Below are positions 18,101-29,200 of a DNA stretch of 64,000 nucleotides, in pieces. The notes beneath the pieces are model-generated. The model was not told the origin of the DNA, made no database searches, and was given only the letters and a program-made list of their open reading frames with translations. Within the stretch, counting starts at the first letter, position 1; each line of letters starts with the position of its first letter. The position numbers were made by a program, and so were the translations under genes. This DNA comes from Methylicorpusculum oleiharenae (GTDB taxonomy: Bacteria > Pseudomonadota > Gammaproteobacteria > Methylococcales > Methylomonadaceae), in the NCBI RefSeq assembly GCF_009828925.2, contig NZ_WUTY02000002.1:434001-498000 (forward strand), given 5' to 3'.

Positions 18101-21100
18101 GCTTCGGAAGCCGCGCGGCCACGCCAGTCAAGGATTTCCAGCGGCAATGCCGCCTGCCTGTAAACCACTTGTAACGGCCGGTCGGCCTCGCCGCGCCAAA
18201 CAAAGGCACTGCGCAATATATCGTGCCGGGCGATTGCCTTGCGCCAGGCGGCGGCAAAGCGCTCGACGTCCAGGCCCTCGATGTCCAACGTCATCTGATT
18301 GACGTACACCCCGGTTTCCGGCTCCAGCAGGGCATGAAACAAAATGCCTTGCTGCATCGGCGCCAACGGATAAATATCTTCGACAACCTCGATGGCAACC
18401 GGCAGCGCGTCGATTTGCGGTTGGCTCAGACCGGCCAACGCAAAATCGGCCGGCGTCGCGCCTTTGGCGCCGCTCAAGCAATGTTCCACCAACATGGTCA
18501 ATTCGGCGCGATAGGCTTCCAGCAAACCCAGCACGGTTTCGGCGCGGTACTGGTTTTCGCTGTAACGCCAACGCAATTCCAATTCGCCCGCCAACACCTG
18601 GGCATTGATTTCCAGCCAGCACGGCAGCGGCACGGCGGGGTCGCGGTCAGCACCGGCGGTTTCCGGCGCCACCTCGAATAAAGCCTGCTCGGCATCGAAT
18701 TGGCCGAAATAATTGAAGCTGACTCGGGGTTGCGGCAAGGCCGCCAATTGCGCTTGCACTACGGGCTCCGCCAAATATTTCAAGACGCCGAACCCCAAGC
18801 CGCCGTCCGGCACGCTGCGCAGTTGATCCTTGACGGTTTTGATCGCGGCGCCGGAATCGGCAATGGCAGACAGACAGACGGGATACACACTGGTGAACCA
18901 GCCGACGCTGCGACTGAGGTCGGTATCCTCGAACAGATCTTCGCGGCCATGGCTTTCCAGTTCTACCAGAACCCTGTCGCGACCGCTCCAGCGACACAAC
19001 ACCCGCGCCAACGCAGTCAACAACAAATCGTTGACCCGTGTACGGTAAGCCGCGGGTGCCTGTTGCAACAATTGCCGGGTGGTTTCGCTGGAAATCGTCA
19101 GGCTCAGCGTGCGGGCGTCGGCAAAACTGCCGGCATCTTGCGGAAAATCGCGCGGTAATTCGTTGCCACCGCCGCCCTCGGCCAGCGCCAGCCAGTAAGG
19201 CAGTTGCCGGTTAATCGTTTCGCTGTCGGCGTAATCTTGCAGGCGTTGCGTCCAGTGTTTGAAACTGGCGGTCTTGGTCGGCAAGGCCGGGTCGCCGTTA
19301 TAGAGCCCTTGTAAATCCTCCAGCAATATTCGCCAGGATACGCCATCGACCACCAGATGATGCACCACCAACAGCAACCTTTGGCTGTCGTCGGCAACGC
19401 GAATGGACACGGCGCGCAGCAACGGACCCTGCTGCAAATTCAGACTGCGCTGAGCCTGATTGGCGATACTTTCGACCTCGGCGCTATCCTGAGCCTTGCG
19501 CCGCCATAGTACATCGGTGGCATCTCCGGCATCGAGGTCGGCGTAATATTGGCGCCAAGCCCCATCTTCCAGGCGATAACGTAAACGCAGGCTATCGTGA
19601 TGATTGATCAAGGTTTGCAGCGCCCGCTCCAGCTTGGTTTCGTCCAGTGGCTGGCGAGCTTGCAACAGCAAGGACAAATTCCAGTGCTGGCGATTGGGAA
19701 CATCATCCTGAAAAAACTGAGCCTGAATCGGCGACAACGCCGCTTCGCCGTTGACAATATCCTCCACGGCATCGCCTGCTTGCCGTGCAGGTTGTGCGAC
19801 AGCTGCCAGGCCGGCGACGGTTTGGTGCAAAAACAACTCCTTGGGCGTGAACTGCCAACCGGCTTCGCGGGCGCGGCTGACCACTCGAATCGACAGAATA
19901 GAATCGCCGCCCAGTTCGAAAAAATTATCGTCGATGCCGATCCTATTAAAGCCCAGCACGTCCTGCCATATGTCGGTCAGCGCTCGCTCGGCCTCGGTTT
20001 GCGGCGCCCGAAAGTTTTGCTCCGTCGTCCATTCCGGTTTGGGTAAAGCTTTGCGGTCCAGCTTGCCGCTGGTCAGTCGTGGCAAACGGTCGAGCAGAAT
20101 GATTTGCGCCGGAATCATGTAGTCAGGCAAACGGCTTTGCAAATAGAGTTTCAAATCATCCGCAGTGATTTCGCCGGCGGCAACCGCATACACCAATAGC
20201 CGCTTGTCGCTGCCCTCGCCGTCGGCGATGGCCACGGCTTCACTCACGGCAGGATGCGACAAGACCTGCGCTTCGATCTCGCCCAATTCGATACGGTAGC
20301 CGCGCAACTTGATCTGATGATCGCCGCGGCCGAAATAATCCACATTGCCGTCGACGCGGAAACGCACCAAGTCGCCGGTGCGGTATAGCCGGATGCCATC
20401 CGCTGCGAACGGGTCGGGAATAAAGCGTTCGGCGGTCAAGTCCGGCCGGCCATGGTAGCCTCGGGCCAGACAAGGGCCGCCGATGTACAGTTCGCCGATG
20501 GCACCCAGCGGCAAGGGATTCAGATCCTTGTCCAATATATAAAGCGTACGCTCGCCGACGCCGGTGCCTATCGGCGCATAGGCGGTATCGCACTCGGTAT
20601 TTTTGTGCGCACTCCACACCAACGGTGTAATCAAGGTTTCGGTGGGACCGTAACCGTTGACGATGGGCGCGTCGCCCACCACCCGGCGGATTTGCGCCAG
20701 ATTTTCCTTGCTGACCGCTTCGCCGCCCACCGAACAAGCCCGCAGCGGCAGGGTAAGTCCCTGCTGTTCGGCCCAGCGGGCGATTTCGGTCAGGTAAGCC
20801 GGCGGCATTTCGAACCAACTGACGCCCTGTTCGATCAAGATATGGTAGGCCTGCTCCGCGCTCCACAATTCATCCCGGATCACTAAGCGGCAACCGTTGA
20901 TCAACGGTACCAGCCATTGCTCCATGGCGGCGTCGAAGGTGAAGGCGGCGAAATGCAAAGCCGTATCGTCCCGTTTGATTTCATAACGTTCGGCAATGGC
21001 CAGGCAATGCCGCGCCAAGGCGCCATGGGCGACGGCGACGCTTTTGGGTTTGCCGGTGGAACCGGAGGTGTGGATCAGGTAGGCCAGTTGCTCGGGGTGA

Positions 21101-23211
21101 AGGGTCACGGCTGGTGCGCTGGCGGCATAATCGCTCAGCTCGGTTTCGTCAAGATTGAGCCAAACACAGGCGGCAACCGCCTCAGCCGAACGTGTAGGCT
21201 GGGCTGAGCGCGAGCGAAGCCCATCGCTCGCGCCTGATGGCGCCATCGCCAACGAAGATAGCGAGATCGCCAGCGTCACGCCGGCATCGGCCATCAATTC
21301 GGCCAGGCGTTCGCCCGGTTGTTCGGGGTCCAGCGGCAGGTAGGCGCCGCCGGCTTTCAAGACGGCCAGCATGGCGACGATGGCATCCAGGCCGCGCGGC
21401 AGCAGCAGGGCCACCCGGCTTTCGGCTTGGACGCCCCATTCGATCAATCGGTGCGCCAGTCGGTTGGCCTGTTGTTCCAAATCTTGATAACTCAAGCGCT
21501 GTTCGCCGCAGATCAAGGCCACGGCGTGCGGTTGCCGTTCGGCCTGGCGCTGGATCAGCTCATGCACCGGGGGGCGCGGGTCGTAGGTCTTGGGCCAGAT
21601 GTTCCAGGCAGCCAGTTGCGCTTGTTCGGCGGCGGTCAGCAAGGCTTGGGAGGCGATAGCGGTGTCGGGCTGGCTGGTGAGTTGCGCCAATAGTTGTCGG
21701 TAGTGGTCGGCCAGGCTTTGAATGGTGGTGGCGTCGAACAGGTCGGTGGCGTAGGTGAAGAAGCCGCCGATCCGGCCGTTGCCGTGTTGTTCGGTGTCGA
21801 GACTGAGGTCGAATTGGGCGGCGCCGTTGTCGCGGTCTATGGCTTGGATTTGCCAGCCGTTTTGTTGTAAGGCGCTGAAGTCTTGTTGCTGGTGGTTGAT
21901 CAGGATTTGAAACAGCGGGTTTTGTCCGAGCCGGCGTTCGGGTTGCAGGGCGTCGACCAGCTGTTCGAATGGTAGGTCGGGATGAGCCTGGGCGTCCAGC
22001 AGGTGGTGTTTGATTTGGGCCAGGAAGGCGTTAAACGACTGGCGGCTGTCGAGTTCGCTGCGCAACACCACGGTGTTGACGAAATAGCCGATCAAGTGTT
22101 GGTTTTCTGAGCGGTTGCGGTTGGCCAGCGGCAGGCCGATGCGCAAATCGGTTTGACCGCTGTAGCGGTACAGTAGAACCTTGAAGGCGGCCAGCAGCAC
22201 CATGAACACGGTGGCGCTGTTTTGCCGGGCCAGTTGCTGGATGACGTGGCTGAGCGCTTCGGGCAAAGCAAACGTGACCCGGCCGCCGCGGTGGCTGGGT
22301 TCCGAAGGCCGAGGGCGATCGAAAGGCAGTTCGATGACGGGTTGTTCGCCGCCCAGGCGGTCGGTCCAATAAGCCAGTTGCCGTTGGCTTTCGCCGGCTT
22401 CCAGCCAGCTGCGTTGCCAGACGGCGTAGTCGGCATGACGGATGGGTAACACCGGGAATTGCGGCACACGCTGGTTCAGCGTGGCGGCATGCAGTTCGGC
22501 GAATTCGGCCAGCAGGCGGTTCAGGGACCAGCCATCGGCGATTAAATGATGCAGGCTTAGGTTGAGTTCGTGCACCGGCGCATCTTCGGCGGGCAGCCGA
22601 ACCAAAGTGACCCGCCACAGCGGGCCGCGTTCCAGATCGAACGCTTGACGAGTGGCGGCTTCGGCCCGTTGGCTGGCTTGGGTTTGCGCGGTTTCGGCGT
22701 CCAGAGCGCTGAGGTCGTGGTAGTCGATGTCAACCGGCGCGGCGTCCAACAGGCGCTGTCGGGGCTGGCCGTCGAGGGCGTAGAACACAGTGCGCAGGGC
22801 GTCGTGCCGCGCGGCCAGGGTGTCGAAAGCCTGTTGCAACGCGGCACAGTCCAGCGCGCCGACGATGCTCACTCCGCCGGCAATGTGATAGGCCGTGCTG
22901 GCAGGGTCGAGCTGGTGCAAAATCCACAGCCCTTGCTGCACCAACGATAGCGGAATATCGTCGTCGCCACACAATTGCGCTGGAATCGGCAGCTTGGAGA
23001 AATCGCCGCCTTGCTGCTGCAGCCTATCCAGAAACAGCCGCCGCTTTTCCAGCGGCAAGGCGACAAAGCGGCGTACCAAATCCTCGCCGACCATCGGATT
23101 GGCGGATTTCGGCGATGCTTGCGGGTATTTGTCAGCAGCCAAGCTGTCGGTATTCAATTTCATATCGTATTGATTGTTATCCTTTGATGTTGCTAATGCC
23201 TGCTCCGCCAT
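15184..23211 (-). CDS. NRPS, middle protein: modules 4-5, C-A-T-E-C-A-T
   Basis: This 2675-residue synthetase adds residues 4 and 5. Domains, in approximate residues: N-terminal docking helix 40-80; C 84-520 (HHLIADGWS near 224); A 540-1050; T near 1099 (LGGDSILS); E 1159-1590 (HHLVVDGVS near 1287); C 1604-2040 (HHVLLDGWS); A 2057-2560; T near 2594 (LGGHSLLA); Leu/Ala/Glu-rich C-terminal tail, probably a docking helix. Pocket code of the first A is DAEESGGITK (substrate unknown, Glu at 239 suggests a basic side chain). The second A gives DVWHVSLIDK, which matches the known serine code. The ATG shares one base with the stop of the upstream NRPS (TAATG). The first C domain and its following A segment are copied almost exactly from, or to, the first module of the starter NRPS. 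Confidence 0.95.
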   Translation of the reverse strand: MAEQALATSKDNNQYDMKLNTDSLAADKYPQASPKSANPMVGEDLVRRFVALPLEKRRLFLDRLQQQGGDFSKLPIPAQLCGDDDIPLSLVQQGLWILHQLDPASTAYHIAGGVSIVGALDCAALQQAFDTLAARHDALRTVFYALDGQPRQRLLDAAPVDIDYHDLSALDAETAQTQASQRAEAATRQAFDLERGPLWRVTLVRLPAEDAPVHELNLSLHHLIADGWSLNRLLAEFAELHAATLNQRVPQFPVLPIRHADYAVWQRSWLEAGESQRQLAYWTDRLGGEQPVIELPFDRPRPSEPSHRGGRVTFALPEALSHVIQQLARQNSATVFMVLLAAFKVLLYRYSGQTDLRIGLPLANRNRSENQHLIGYFVNTVVLRSELDSRQSFNAFLAQIKHHLLDAQAHPDLPFEQLVDALQPERRLGQNPLFQILINHQQQDFSALQQNGWQIQAIDRDNGAAQFDLSLDTEQHGNGRIGGFFTYATDLFDATTIQSLADHYRQLLAQLTSQPDTAIASQALLTAAEQAQLAAWNIWPKTYDPRPPVHELIQRQAERQPHAVALICGEQRLSYQDLEQQANRLAHRLIEWGVQAESRVALLLPRGLDAIVAMLAVLKAGGAYLPLDPEQPGERLAELMADAGVTLAISLSSLAMAPSGASDGLRSRSAQPTRSAEAVAACVWLNLDETELSDYAASAPAVTLHPEQLAYLIHTSGSTGKPKSVAVAHGALARHCLAIAERYEIKRDDTALHFAAFTFDAAMEQWLVPLINGCRLVIRDELWSAEQAYHILIEQGVSWFEMPPAYLTEIARWAEQQGLTLPLRACSVGGEAVSKENLAQIRRVVGDAPIVNGYGPTETLITPLVWSAHKNTECDTAYAPIGTGVGERTLYILDKDLNPLPLGAIGELYIGGPCLARGYHGRPDLTAERFIPDPFAADGIRLYRTGDLVRFRVDGNVDYFGRGDHQIKLRGYRIELGEIEAQVLSHPAVSEAVAIADGEGSDKRLLVYAVAAGEITADDLKLYLQSRLPDYMIPAQIILLDRLPRLTSGKLDRKALPKPEWTTEQNFRAPQTEAERALTDIWQDVLGFNRIGIDDNFFELGGDSILSIRVVSRAREAGWQFTPKELFLHQTVAGLAAVAQPARQAGDAVEDIVNGEAALSPIQAQFFQDDVPNRQHWNLSLLLQARQPLDETKLERALQTLINHHDSLRLRYRLEDGAWRQYYADLDAGDATDVLWRRKAQDSAEVESIANQAQRSLNLQQGPLLRAVSIRVADDSQRLLLVVHHLVVDGVSWRILLEDLQGLYNGDPALPTKTASFKHWTQRLQDYADSETINRQLPYWLALAEGGGGNELPRDFPQDAGSFADARTLSLTISSETTRQLLQQAPAAYRTRVNDLLLTALARVLCRWSGRDRVLVELESHGREDLFEDTDLSRSVGWFTSVYPVCLSAIADSGAAIKTVKDQLRSVPDGGLGFGVLKYLAEPVVQAQLAALPQPRVSFNYFGQFDAEQALFEVAPETAGADRDPAVPLPCWLEINAQVLAGELELRWRYSENQYRAETVLGLLEAYRAELTMLVEHCLSGAKGATPADFALAGLSQPQIDALPVAIEVVEDIYPLAPMQQGILFHALLEPETGVYVNQMTLDIEGLDVERFAAAWRKAIARHDILRSAFVWRGEADRPLQVVYRQAALPLEILDWRGRAASEAELAALAAEEHARGFDPAQAPLMRLLLVRLSERTYRWIWTSHHVLLDGWSTSQLLGEVLQSYAGSERGAGCRYRDFIAWLQQKDPADSERFWRRHLAELDEPTLLAAALGRAGGAGHGSYSERLDANITRNLQDFAQRQRITLNTLLQGAWALVLQRYCGQQTVAFGVTVSGRPADLSGVDGMLGLFINTLPLIVTGRSEQSVADWLRALQQDNLVLREHEQTPLYDIQRWAGQAGVALFDTLLVFENFPVDAALRNADAGLQFGLPRHIDITHYPLTLNVSVGESLGLAFGYWRDRFDADVVQVLERHFRQLLLDMIEDGERPLANLSSLTAAEQSQLAAWNATPRDYPVGLVHQLISQQALIRPEAIALAFGEQTLSYAELESRANRLAHYLISQGVGPEIPVGIAVERSLELVVGLLAIVKAGGAYVPLDPDYPADRLAYMIEDSGIGLLLSHGAVWPKLQGICGTQHPKGHKCVPYDLDELDLSGQPDFAPSPRLHPESPAYIIYTSGSTGRPKGAANPHVALANRLHWMQEAYAIGPGDTVLQKTPFSFDVSVWEFFWPLLTGARLAIAGSGAHRDPAELARLMLKHRVGTLHFVPSMLAEFVNQPKLPALPDLKRIVCSGEALPAELQQRVFQRLPGVELDNLYGPTEAAIDVTHWTCRDDGGHSVPIGQPIANSQIHILDAHLNPLPAGVAGELYIGGRGLARGYHRRSGLTAERFIPDPFGSGGRLYRTGDRAKWRNDGVIEYLGRLDHQIKLRGLRIELGEIEAALLAQQGVDEAVVSLKDSPHGHYLVAYVATAGRQLVVETLQQGLRQRLPDYMVPAAIVLLDSLPKTVNGKLDRKALPEPELNRRSYHAPHSATERVLAEIWQELLNIDRVGLDDHFFELGGHSLLAMKLVGRVKQSAGVELPVLRIFEIPRLAALAAEIDSLQALSAQQPDLQSELSGALAELQGLSAEDLLALLAAEE
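15763..17007 (-). repeat. Serine A-domain repeat block, copy 1 (module 5)
   Basis: A 1245-bp stretch is repeated at 23748-24992 (offset 7985) with several scattered differences, for example MLAEF versus MLTEF and GSGAH versus GPGAH. It is older or less homogenised than the other blocks. Confidence 0.9.
16662..16702. repeat. Second kind of palindromic insert, A domain of module 5 (Ser)
   Basis: CGTAGGGTACGCA... with arms GGTACGCA (16667-16674) and TGCGTACC (16694-16701). In frame it encodes GICGTQHPKGHKCVPYD, an extra loop just before the A3 motif. Confidence 0.72.
21101..22887 (-). repeat. C-A repeat block, copy 1 (module 4)
   Basis: A 1787-bp stretch is repeated at 32500-34286 (offset 11399) with no difference noticed. 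It covers nearly the whole condensation domain and the N-terminal third of the A domain. The last 540 bp nearest the A domain also match 8657-9195. Confidence 0.92.
21192..21225. repeat. Palindromic REP/MITE-like insert in the A domain of module 4
   Basis: Same sequence as 8748-8781, arms at 21200-21205 and 21218-21223, at the same place in the A domain. Confidence 0.75.
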
Positions 23212-26200
23212 TAAGAAAGCTCCAACTCATCCAGCCACCCGCTCATATCCGCCAACACCTCGTCGCCGACCAGGGCCGCACCGAGCTGATCGATACGCTC
23301 GGCCAATTGCCGCAGATCCTCGGTTTCGAATACGTTGCGCAACGGTAAATCCACGCCCAGATCGGTACGAATTTGCGCTACCAAACGTGTCGCCAACAAC
23401 GAATGCCCGCCCAATTCGAAGAAGTTATCGCTACGCCCAACCCGTTCCACGCTCAGCAGGCTTTGCCAGGCATTAGCCAATCGTTGTTCGGTCCCGGTTT
23501 GCGGCGCCTGAAATTCGCGGCCGCTCCAGTGAGGTTCGGGCAGGGCTTTGCGATCCAGTTTGCCGTTGGCGGTTTTAGGCAGGCTATCCAGACACACCAG
23601 CGCCGACGGCACCATGTATTCCGGCAAGCGACTGCGCAAGGCCCTCAGCAAGGCGTCATGACCTGCTTCACCCGCGTCCGCCACCAGATACGCTACCAAT
23701 CGTCCGCCGCCCTGGCCTTCTTTCAGCAACACCGCCGCTTCGGCTATGCCTTGTTGCGCCAATAACGCCGCTTCGATTTCGCCCAGCTCAATGCGCAGGC
23801 CGCGCAGTTTGATCTGATGATCCAGGCGGCCCAGGTATTCGATGACGCCGTCGTTGCGCCACTTGGCCCGGTCGCCGGTGCGGTACAGGCGGCCGCCGCT
23901 GCCGAACGGGTCGGGTATGAAACGTTCGGCGGTCAGGCCGGAACGGCGGTGGTAGCCGCGCGCCAGGCCTCGGCCTCCGATGTACAGTTCGCCGGCGACG
24001 CCCGCCGGTAGCGGGTTGAGGTGGGCATCCAGAATGTGGATTTGGCTGTTGGCGATGGGTTGGCCGATCGGCACGCTGTGACCCCCATCATCGCGGCAGG
24101 TCCAGTGGGTGACGTCGATCGCGGCTTCGGTGGGGCCATACAGGTTGTCGAGTTCGACGCCCGGCAATCGCTGAAATACTCGCTGTTGTAGTTCCGCCGG
24201 CAAGGCTTCGCCGCTACAGACGATACGTTTCAGGTCGGGGAGCGCCGGCAGCTTGGGCTGGTTGACGAATTCGGTCAGCATGGACGGCACGAAATGCAGG
24301 GTGCCGACGCGGTGCTTGAGCATCAGTCGCGCCAGTTCGGCCGGGTCGCGATGCGCGCCGGGTCCGGCAATCGCCAGACGGGCGCCGGTCAGCAAGGGCC
24401 AGAAGAATTCCCACACCGAGACGTCGAAGCTGAACGGGGTTTTTTGCAGCACGGTGTCGCCAAGGCCGATGGCATAGGCTTCCTGCATCCAGTGCAGGCG
24501 ATTGGCCAGGGCGGCATGGCTGTTGGCCGCGCCTTTGGGCCGGCCGGTGGAGCCGGAGGTATAGATGATGTAGGCCGGGCTTTCCGGATGCAGCCTTGGG
24601 CTGGGCGCAAAATCGGGTTGGCCGCTCAAGTCCAGTTCATCCAGATCGTAGGGTACGCATTTATGCCCTTTTGGGTGCTGCGTACCGCAAATGCCTTGCA
24701 ACTTGGGCCACACCGCGCCGTGACTCAACAACAAGCCGATGCCGGAGTCTTCGATCATGTACGCCAGCCGGTCGGCGGGATAGTCGGGATCCAGGGGCAC
24801 GAAGGCGCCGCCGGCCTTGACGATGGCCAGCAGGCCGACCACTAATTCCAAGGAACGTTCGACAGCTATGCCGACAGGGATTTCCGGGCCGACGCCTTGG
24901 CTGATCAAATAATGCGCCAGAAGGTTGGAACGGCTCTCCAGTTCGGCATAGTTCAGGGTTTGCTCGCCAAACGCCAGGGCGATCGCCTCCGGTTGCATTG
25001 TGGCGCGTTGGCTAATCAGGCTGTGAATCAAGCCCTCGGGATAGCTGCGCGGCGTGGCGTTCCAGACATTCAGTTGGCTTCGTTCCGCCGCTGTTAAAAG
25101 ACCGATATTCACTAGCGGCTGTTCGGGTTGCGCCAACCACTGCTCCAACAAACTCAAAAAGTGTCGGCTCAAGCGGACTATCGTCTCGGACTCGAACAGC
25201 TCCGCCGCATACACCCAATTGCCGGTAATCAAACCGTTTTCATCTTCCTCGGTGACTAGGCTCAAATCGAATTGCGCGGCATCCGCCTCGCGGCCGATGC
25301 GCTCGACAGCCAGCCCCGGCAAGCTCTTCAGCACGCTCATGTCGCGTTTTTGATGGTTCATCATCACCTGGAACAGCGGATTGCGGTTCAGGCTGCGTTG
25401 CGGCTGCAATAGTTCGACCAAATGCTCGAACGGCAGATCGGGGTGATCCTGGGCGCCCAGCACGGTTTGCTTGACTTGCGCCAGCAGCTGTAAAAAGTTC
25501 AGCTCGCCGCGACAATCGCCGCGCAACACCAAGGTATTGACGAAAAAGCCGACCACGGCTTCGGTTTCGATCCGGCTGCGATTGGCGACAGGAATGCCGA
25601 TGCTCAGATCGGACTGTCCGCTGTAGCGATACAGCAAGGCTTGAAATGCGGCAAGCAATACCATGAATGGCGTAGTCGATGTTTCGACCGCCAATTGTTT
25701 CAGGCGTTCGCTTACGGTTCCCGACAGACTAAAACTGAGCGCCGCCCCTTGGCCGCTGGATACCGCTGGCCTGGCATGATCGACGGGCAATTGCAGCACG
25801 GGCTGCTCACCGCCGAGTTGCTGTAGCCAGTATTGGCTTTGCCGTTCGCCTTCGCCTGCCGCCAGCCATTGCCGCTGCCAGACCGCGTAATCGGCATAGC
25901 TGATGGCCAGTGCCGACAAATCCGGCGGGCGTCGTTCCAAGGCCGCCGCGTAAAGTTCGGCGAATTCCTGCAACAGGCGACCGACCGACCAGCCGTCGGC
26001 CAGCAAGTGATGCAAGGTCAGCCATAATTCGTGGTGTTGCTCGCCGATGGCGATCAAGGTTGCCCGCCATAATGGCCCTTGTTCAAAATCGAAAGGCACT
26101 ACCGCTTCTTGTGCCGACCAAGCGGCCAACTCGACTGCCGCATTTACGCAGGTGGCTGAATCGATCAGGCGCAACGGTACCGGGACTAAGGATTCCGCCA

Positions 26201-29200
26201 CTTGCAACGGCTTGCCGTCCACGGCGATGAAGCGAGTCCGCAACATGTCATGGCGGGCCGTCAAGATTTCAAAGCTGCTTTTCAGCGCGGCCAAATCGAG
26301 CTGTCCGGACAGTCGCAAACCACCGTTGATGTGATAGGCAGTACTCTCGGGTTGTAATTGCGCCAAAAACCAGAGCCGCTCCTGTCCATAAGATAACGGC
26401 AGCGGTCCGTTTAACCCGCGACGCGTAATCTCGGCTTGCTTACCCTCGAGATTAGCTTCGGCCTTGGGCAGACCAACGGCGTCCGCCAGTTCGGCTATGG
26501 TCTGTTTTTCGAACAACAGTTTCGGTGTCAGTTTGATGCCCTGTTTACGGGCGCGTGCAATGATTTGCAAACTCAGGATCGAGTCGCCACCGAGCTCGAA
26601 AAAATTATCGGTCACGCCGACGGCATCGGTTTTCAATACCGTTTGCCAGATAGCCGCCAGCTGCGCTTCGAGTTCGTTACGTGGCGCCACGGTTTCGCGC
26701 ATCTGCTGCCGAGGTTTGGGCAAGGCCCTGCGGTCTACTTTGCCGTTGGCAGTCAGCGGAATCGCGTCCAGGGCCAGGATATGCGCCGGCACCATGTACT
26801 CCGGCAACTTATTCGCCAGTTCAGCGCGCAAAGCAGGTACATCCAGCGCTGTTTGCCGCTCGGGCACCACATACCCCAGCAGTTGCAAACGGCCGTCGCT
26901 GTCACCGGCTTCGGCCACCACCAGCGCGTCGGCGACGCCGCTCAGGCTGCGCAGAATGCGGGCGACCTCGTCGGGTTCGATGCGGTAACCGCGGATTTTG
27001 ACCTGATTGTCCATCCGCCCCAGCCAGACCAGGCTGCCGTCGCGCAATACTGCTCGATCGCCGGTTCGGTAAACGCGTTCGCCATCGCGGAACGGATTGG
27101 GTAAAAAGCGTTCCGCCGTCATGCAGGCCTTGCCGTGGTAACCGCGCGCCAAGCCGGCGCCGCCGATGTATAACTCGCCGGGTACATCGACCGGCACCGG
27201 ATTCAGATCGGCATCCAGTAAATAGGCATGTACGCCGGGCAAGGGGTTGCCGACGGGCACAGTGGCTCCGGCCTGAACGGCATCGGGTTCGTGGGTCAGC
27301 ACACCGACCGTGGTTTCGGTCGGGCCGTAATGATTGATGATCCGGCACCGAGGTTTCAGTTTGTGAATGGTTTCCAGCAAATCCCATGGACAAGCCTCGC
27401 CACCCAGAATCAACACATGCTCCGGAAGCACGTCGGCGGGACTGGCCGCCTGCAACAGGCCACGCAAATGACTGGGCACGATTTTCAAGGCCCCAATGCG
27501 GTTATCGCTCATCATCCGCGCAAAGCGGTCCGGATCGGCGACGCAATCGGCAGAGACCAAATACAAAGATCGGCCCGAGTACAAAGCACCAAACAACACG
27601 GTGTGGCCAAGGTCGGCGGCCGGCGTCGAGACCATCGCCATGGCACACTCATCCGGCAATGCCAGACGCTGCAATACCCCGTGCAGATACTGATTCATGG
27701 CGGCATGGCTGACCGTAACTCCCTTGGGTTCACCGGTGGAACCGGAGGTGTAGATGCGATACGCGGCCTGCTGTGAATGCAATACGCGAGGCGCCCATTC
27801 GGCGGACAGTTGCCACCAATCCAGTGTATCCAGATTCACAATGCGGCAACCGTAAGCGGCCAAGTGTTTTACGCCGGCATGACCGGTCACGACGCAGTTG
27901 GCGCCGCTGTCCCTTAGCAGTTGCCGCAAGCGTTGTTCGGGCAAGGCAGTATCCAGTGGCAGATAAACCGCGCCTATCTTCAAGATCGCCAACAGACTGA
28001 CCGGCAATAGCGTCGAACGTTCGATCAACACACCGACCGGCGTTTCGCCGGTGACGCCCTGCGCCAGCAACGCGTTCGCCAGCCGGTTGGCCGCCAAATC
28101 CAGCGCTATAAAGCTGAGGCTACGCTGTTCGTCGCGCACCGCTAAAGCCTGTGGCTGACGCAAGACTTGAGCTTGCCAGGCTGCCAGCGGATTTGAAAAC
28201 GCCGGCGTCCATGCAGTATCGGTTTCCAACACGCTTGGCAAGGCGGATTCGAGCTGCACGTCAGCCAACTGCATTGGTTCACCGGCAACGATTTGTTGCA
28301 GCAAGTAGCGAAAGCGCCGAGCCAACAAGCTCATCGCATTAGGTTGAAACCGAGTTTTCCGGCCGGAAAAGGTGAAATGCAAGTGGCCGTCCAAACCGGC
28401 GATCAGACTTAGCGCATAGTTGTTGCGGCCGCGGTTATGCTTCAATGGACCGCTGCCATCCTCGTCATCCAGCAACCCGACTTTCAGGCCTTGCATGGGT
28501 TGCTTCAATACCTCGTCCAGAGGATAGTTTTCAAACACCAGAATGGCCTCGAACAGGTTTTTTGCCTCGCCAAAGGCGGCCAGGCGTTGAATCTCCGGCA
28601 ACGGGGTGAATTCATAATCGCGCATGGCGGCGGTTTGCGACTGAATGGCTTGCAGCCAAGCGCTCAGTGCCTGTCTGCCGTCCAGCTCGACGCGTAGCGG
28701 CAAGGTGTTGATGAACAAACCAGCCATGGCCTCGATGCCGGCCAAATCGGCCGAACGCCCCGACACGGTGACACCAAACAGCGCGGCATCGCAACCGCCA
28801 TGCCGTCCAAGCAGCAAGGCATAAGCCCCCTGTAACAACGTGCTGATCGTCACGCCGTAGCGGCGCGCGGCCGCTTGCACGGCTTGCGTTTCGCTCACCG
28901 ACAGACTGATCTCGACTTCTTCATAGATGTAGGATTCAGTACCGGTGGCGCTTAGCGCCACCAACGGCAACGGCGTCATGTCTTCACAACCGGCCAGGCT
29001 ATTGCGCCAAAAATCCAGCGCGCTACGCTGATCGCGGCCATTCAACCAATGCAGATATTCGGCATGGGCCGGCACCGCCGGCAACGCTTTGCCGTAATAC
29101 CCTTGCATGACGTCGCGCAACACCAAGCCCATGCTCCAGCCGTCCAGCGCGATATGGTGATGGCTCCAGATCAGCCACCAGGCCTCGTCTTCGACCCGGA

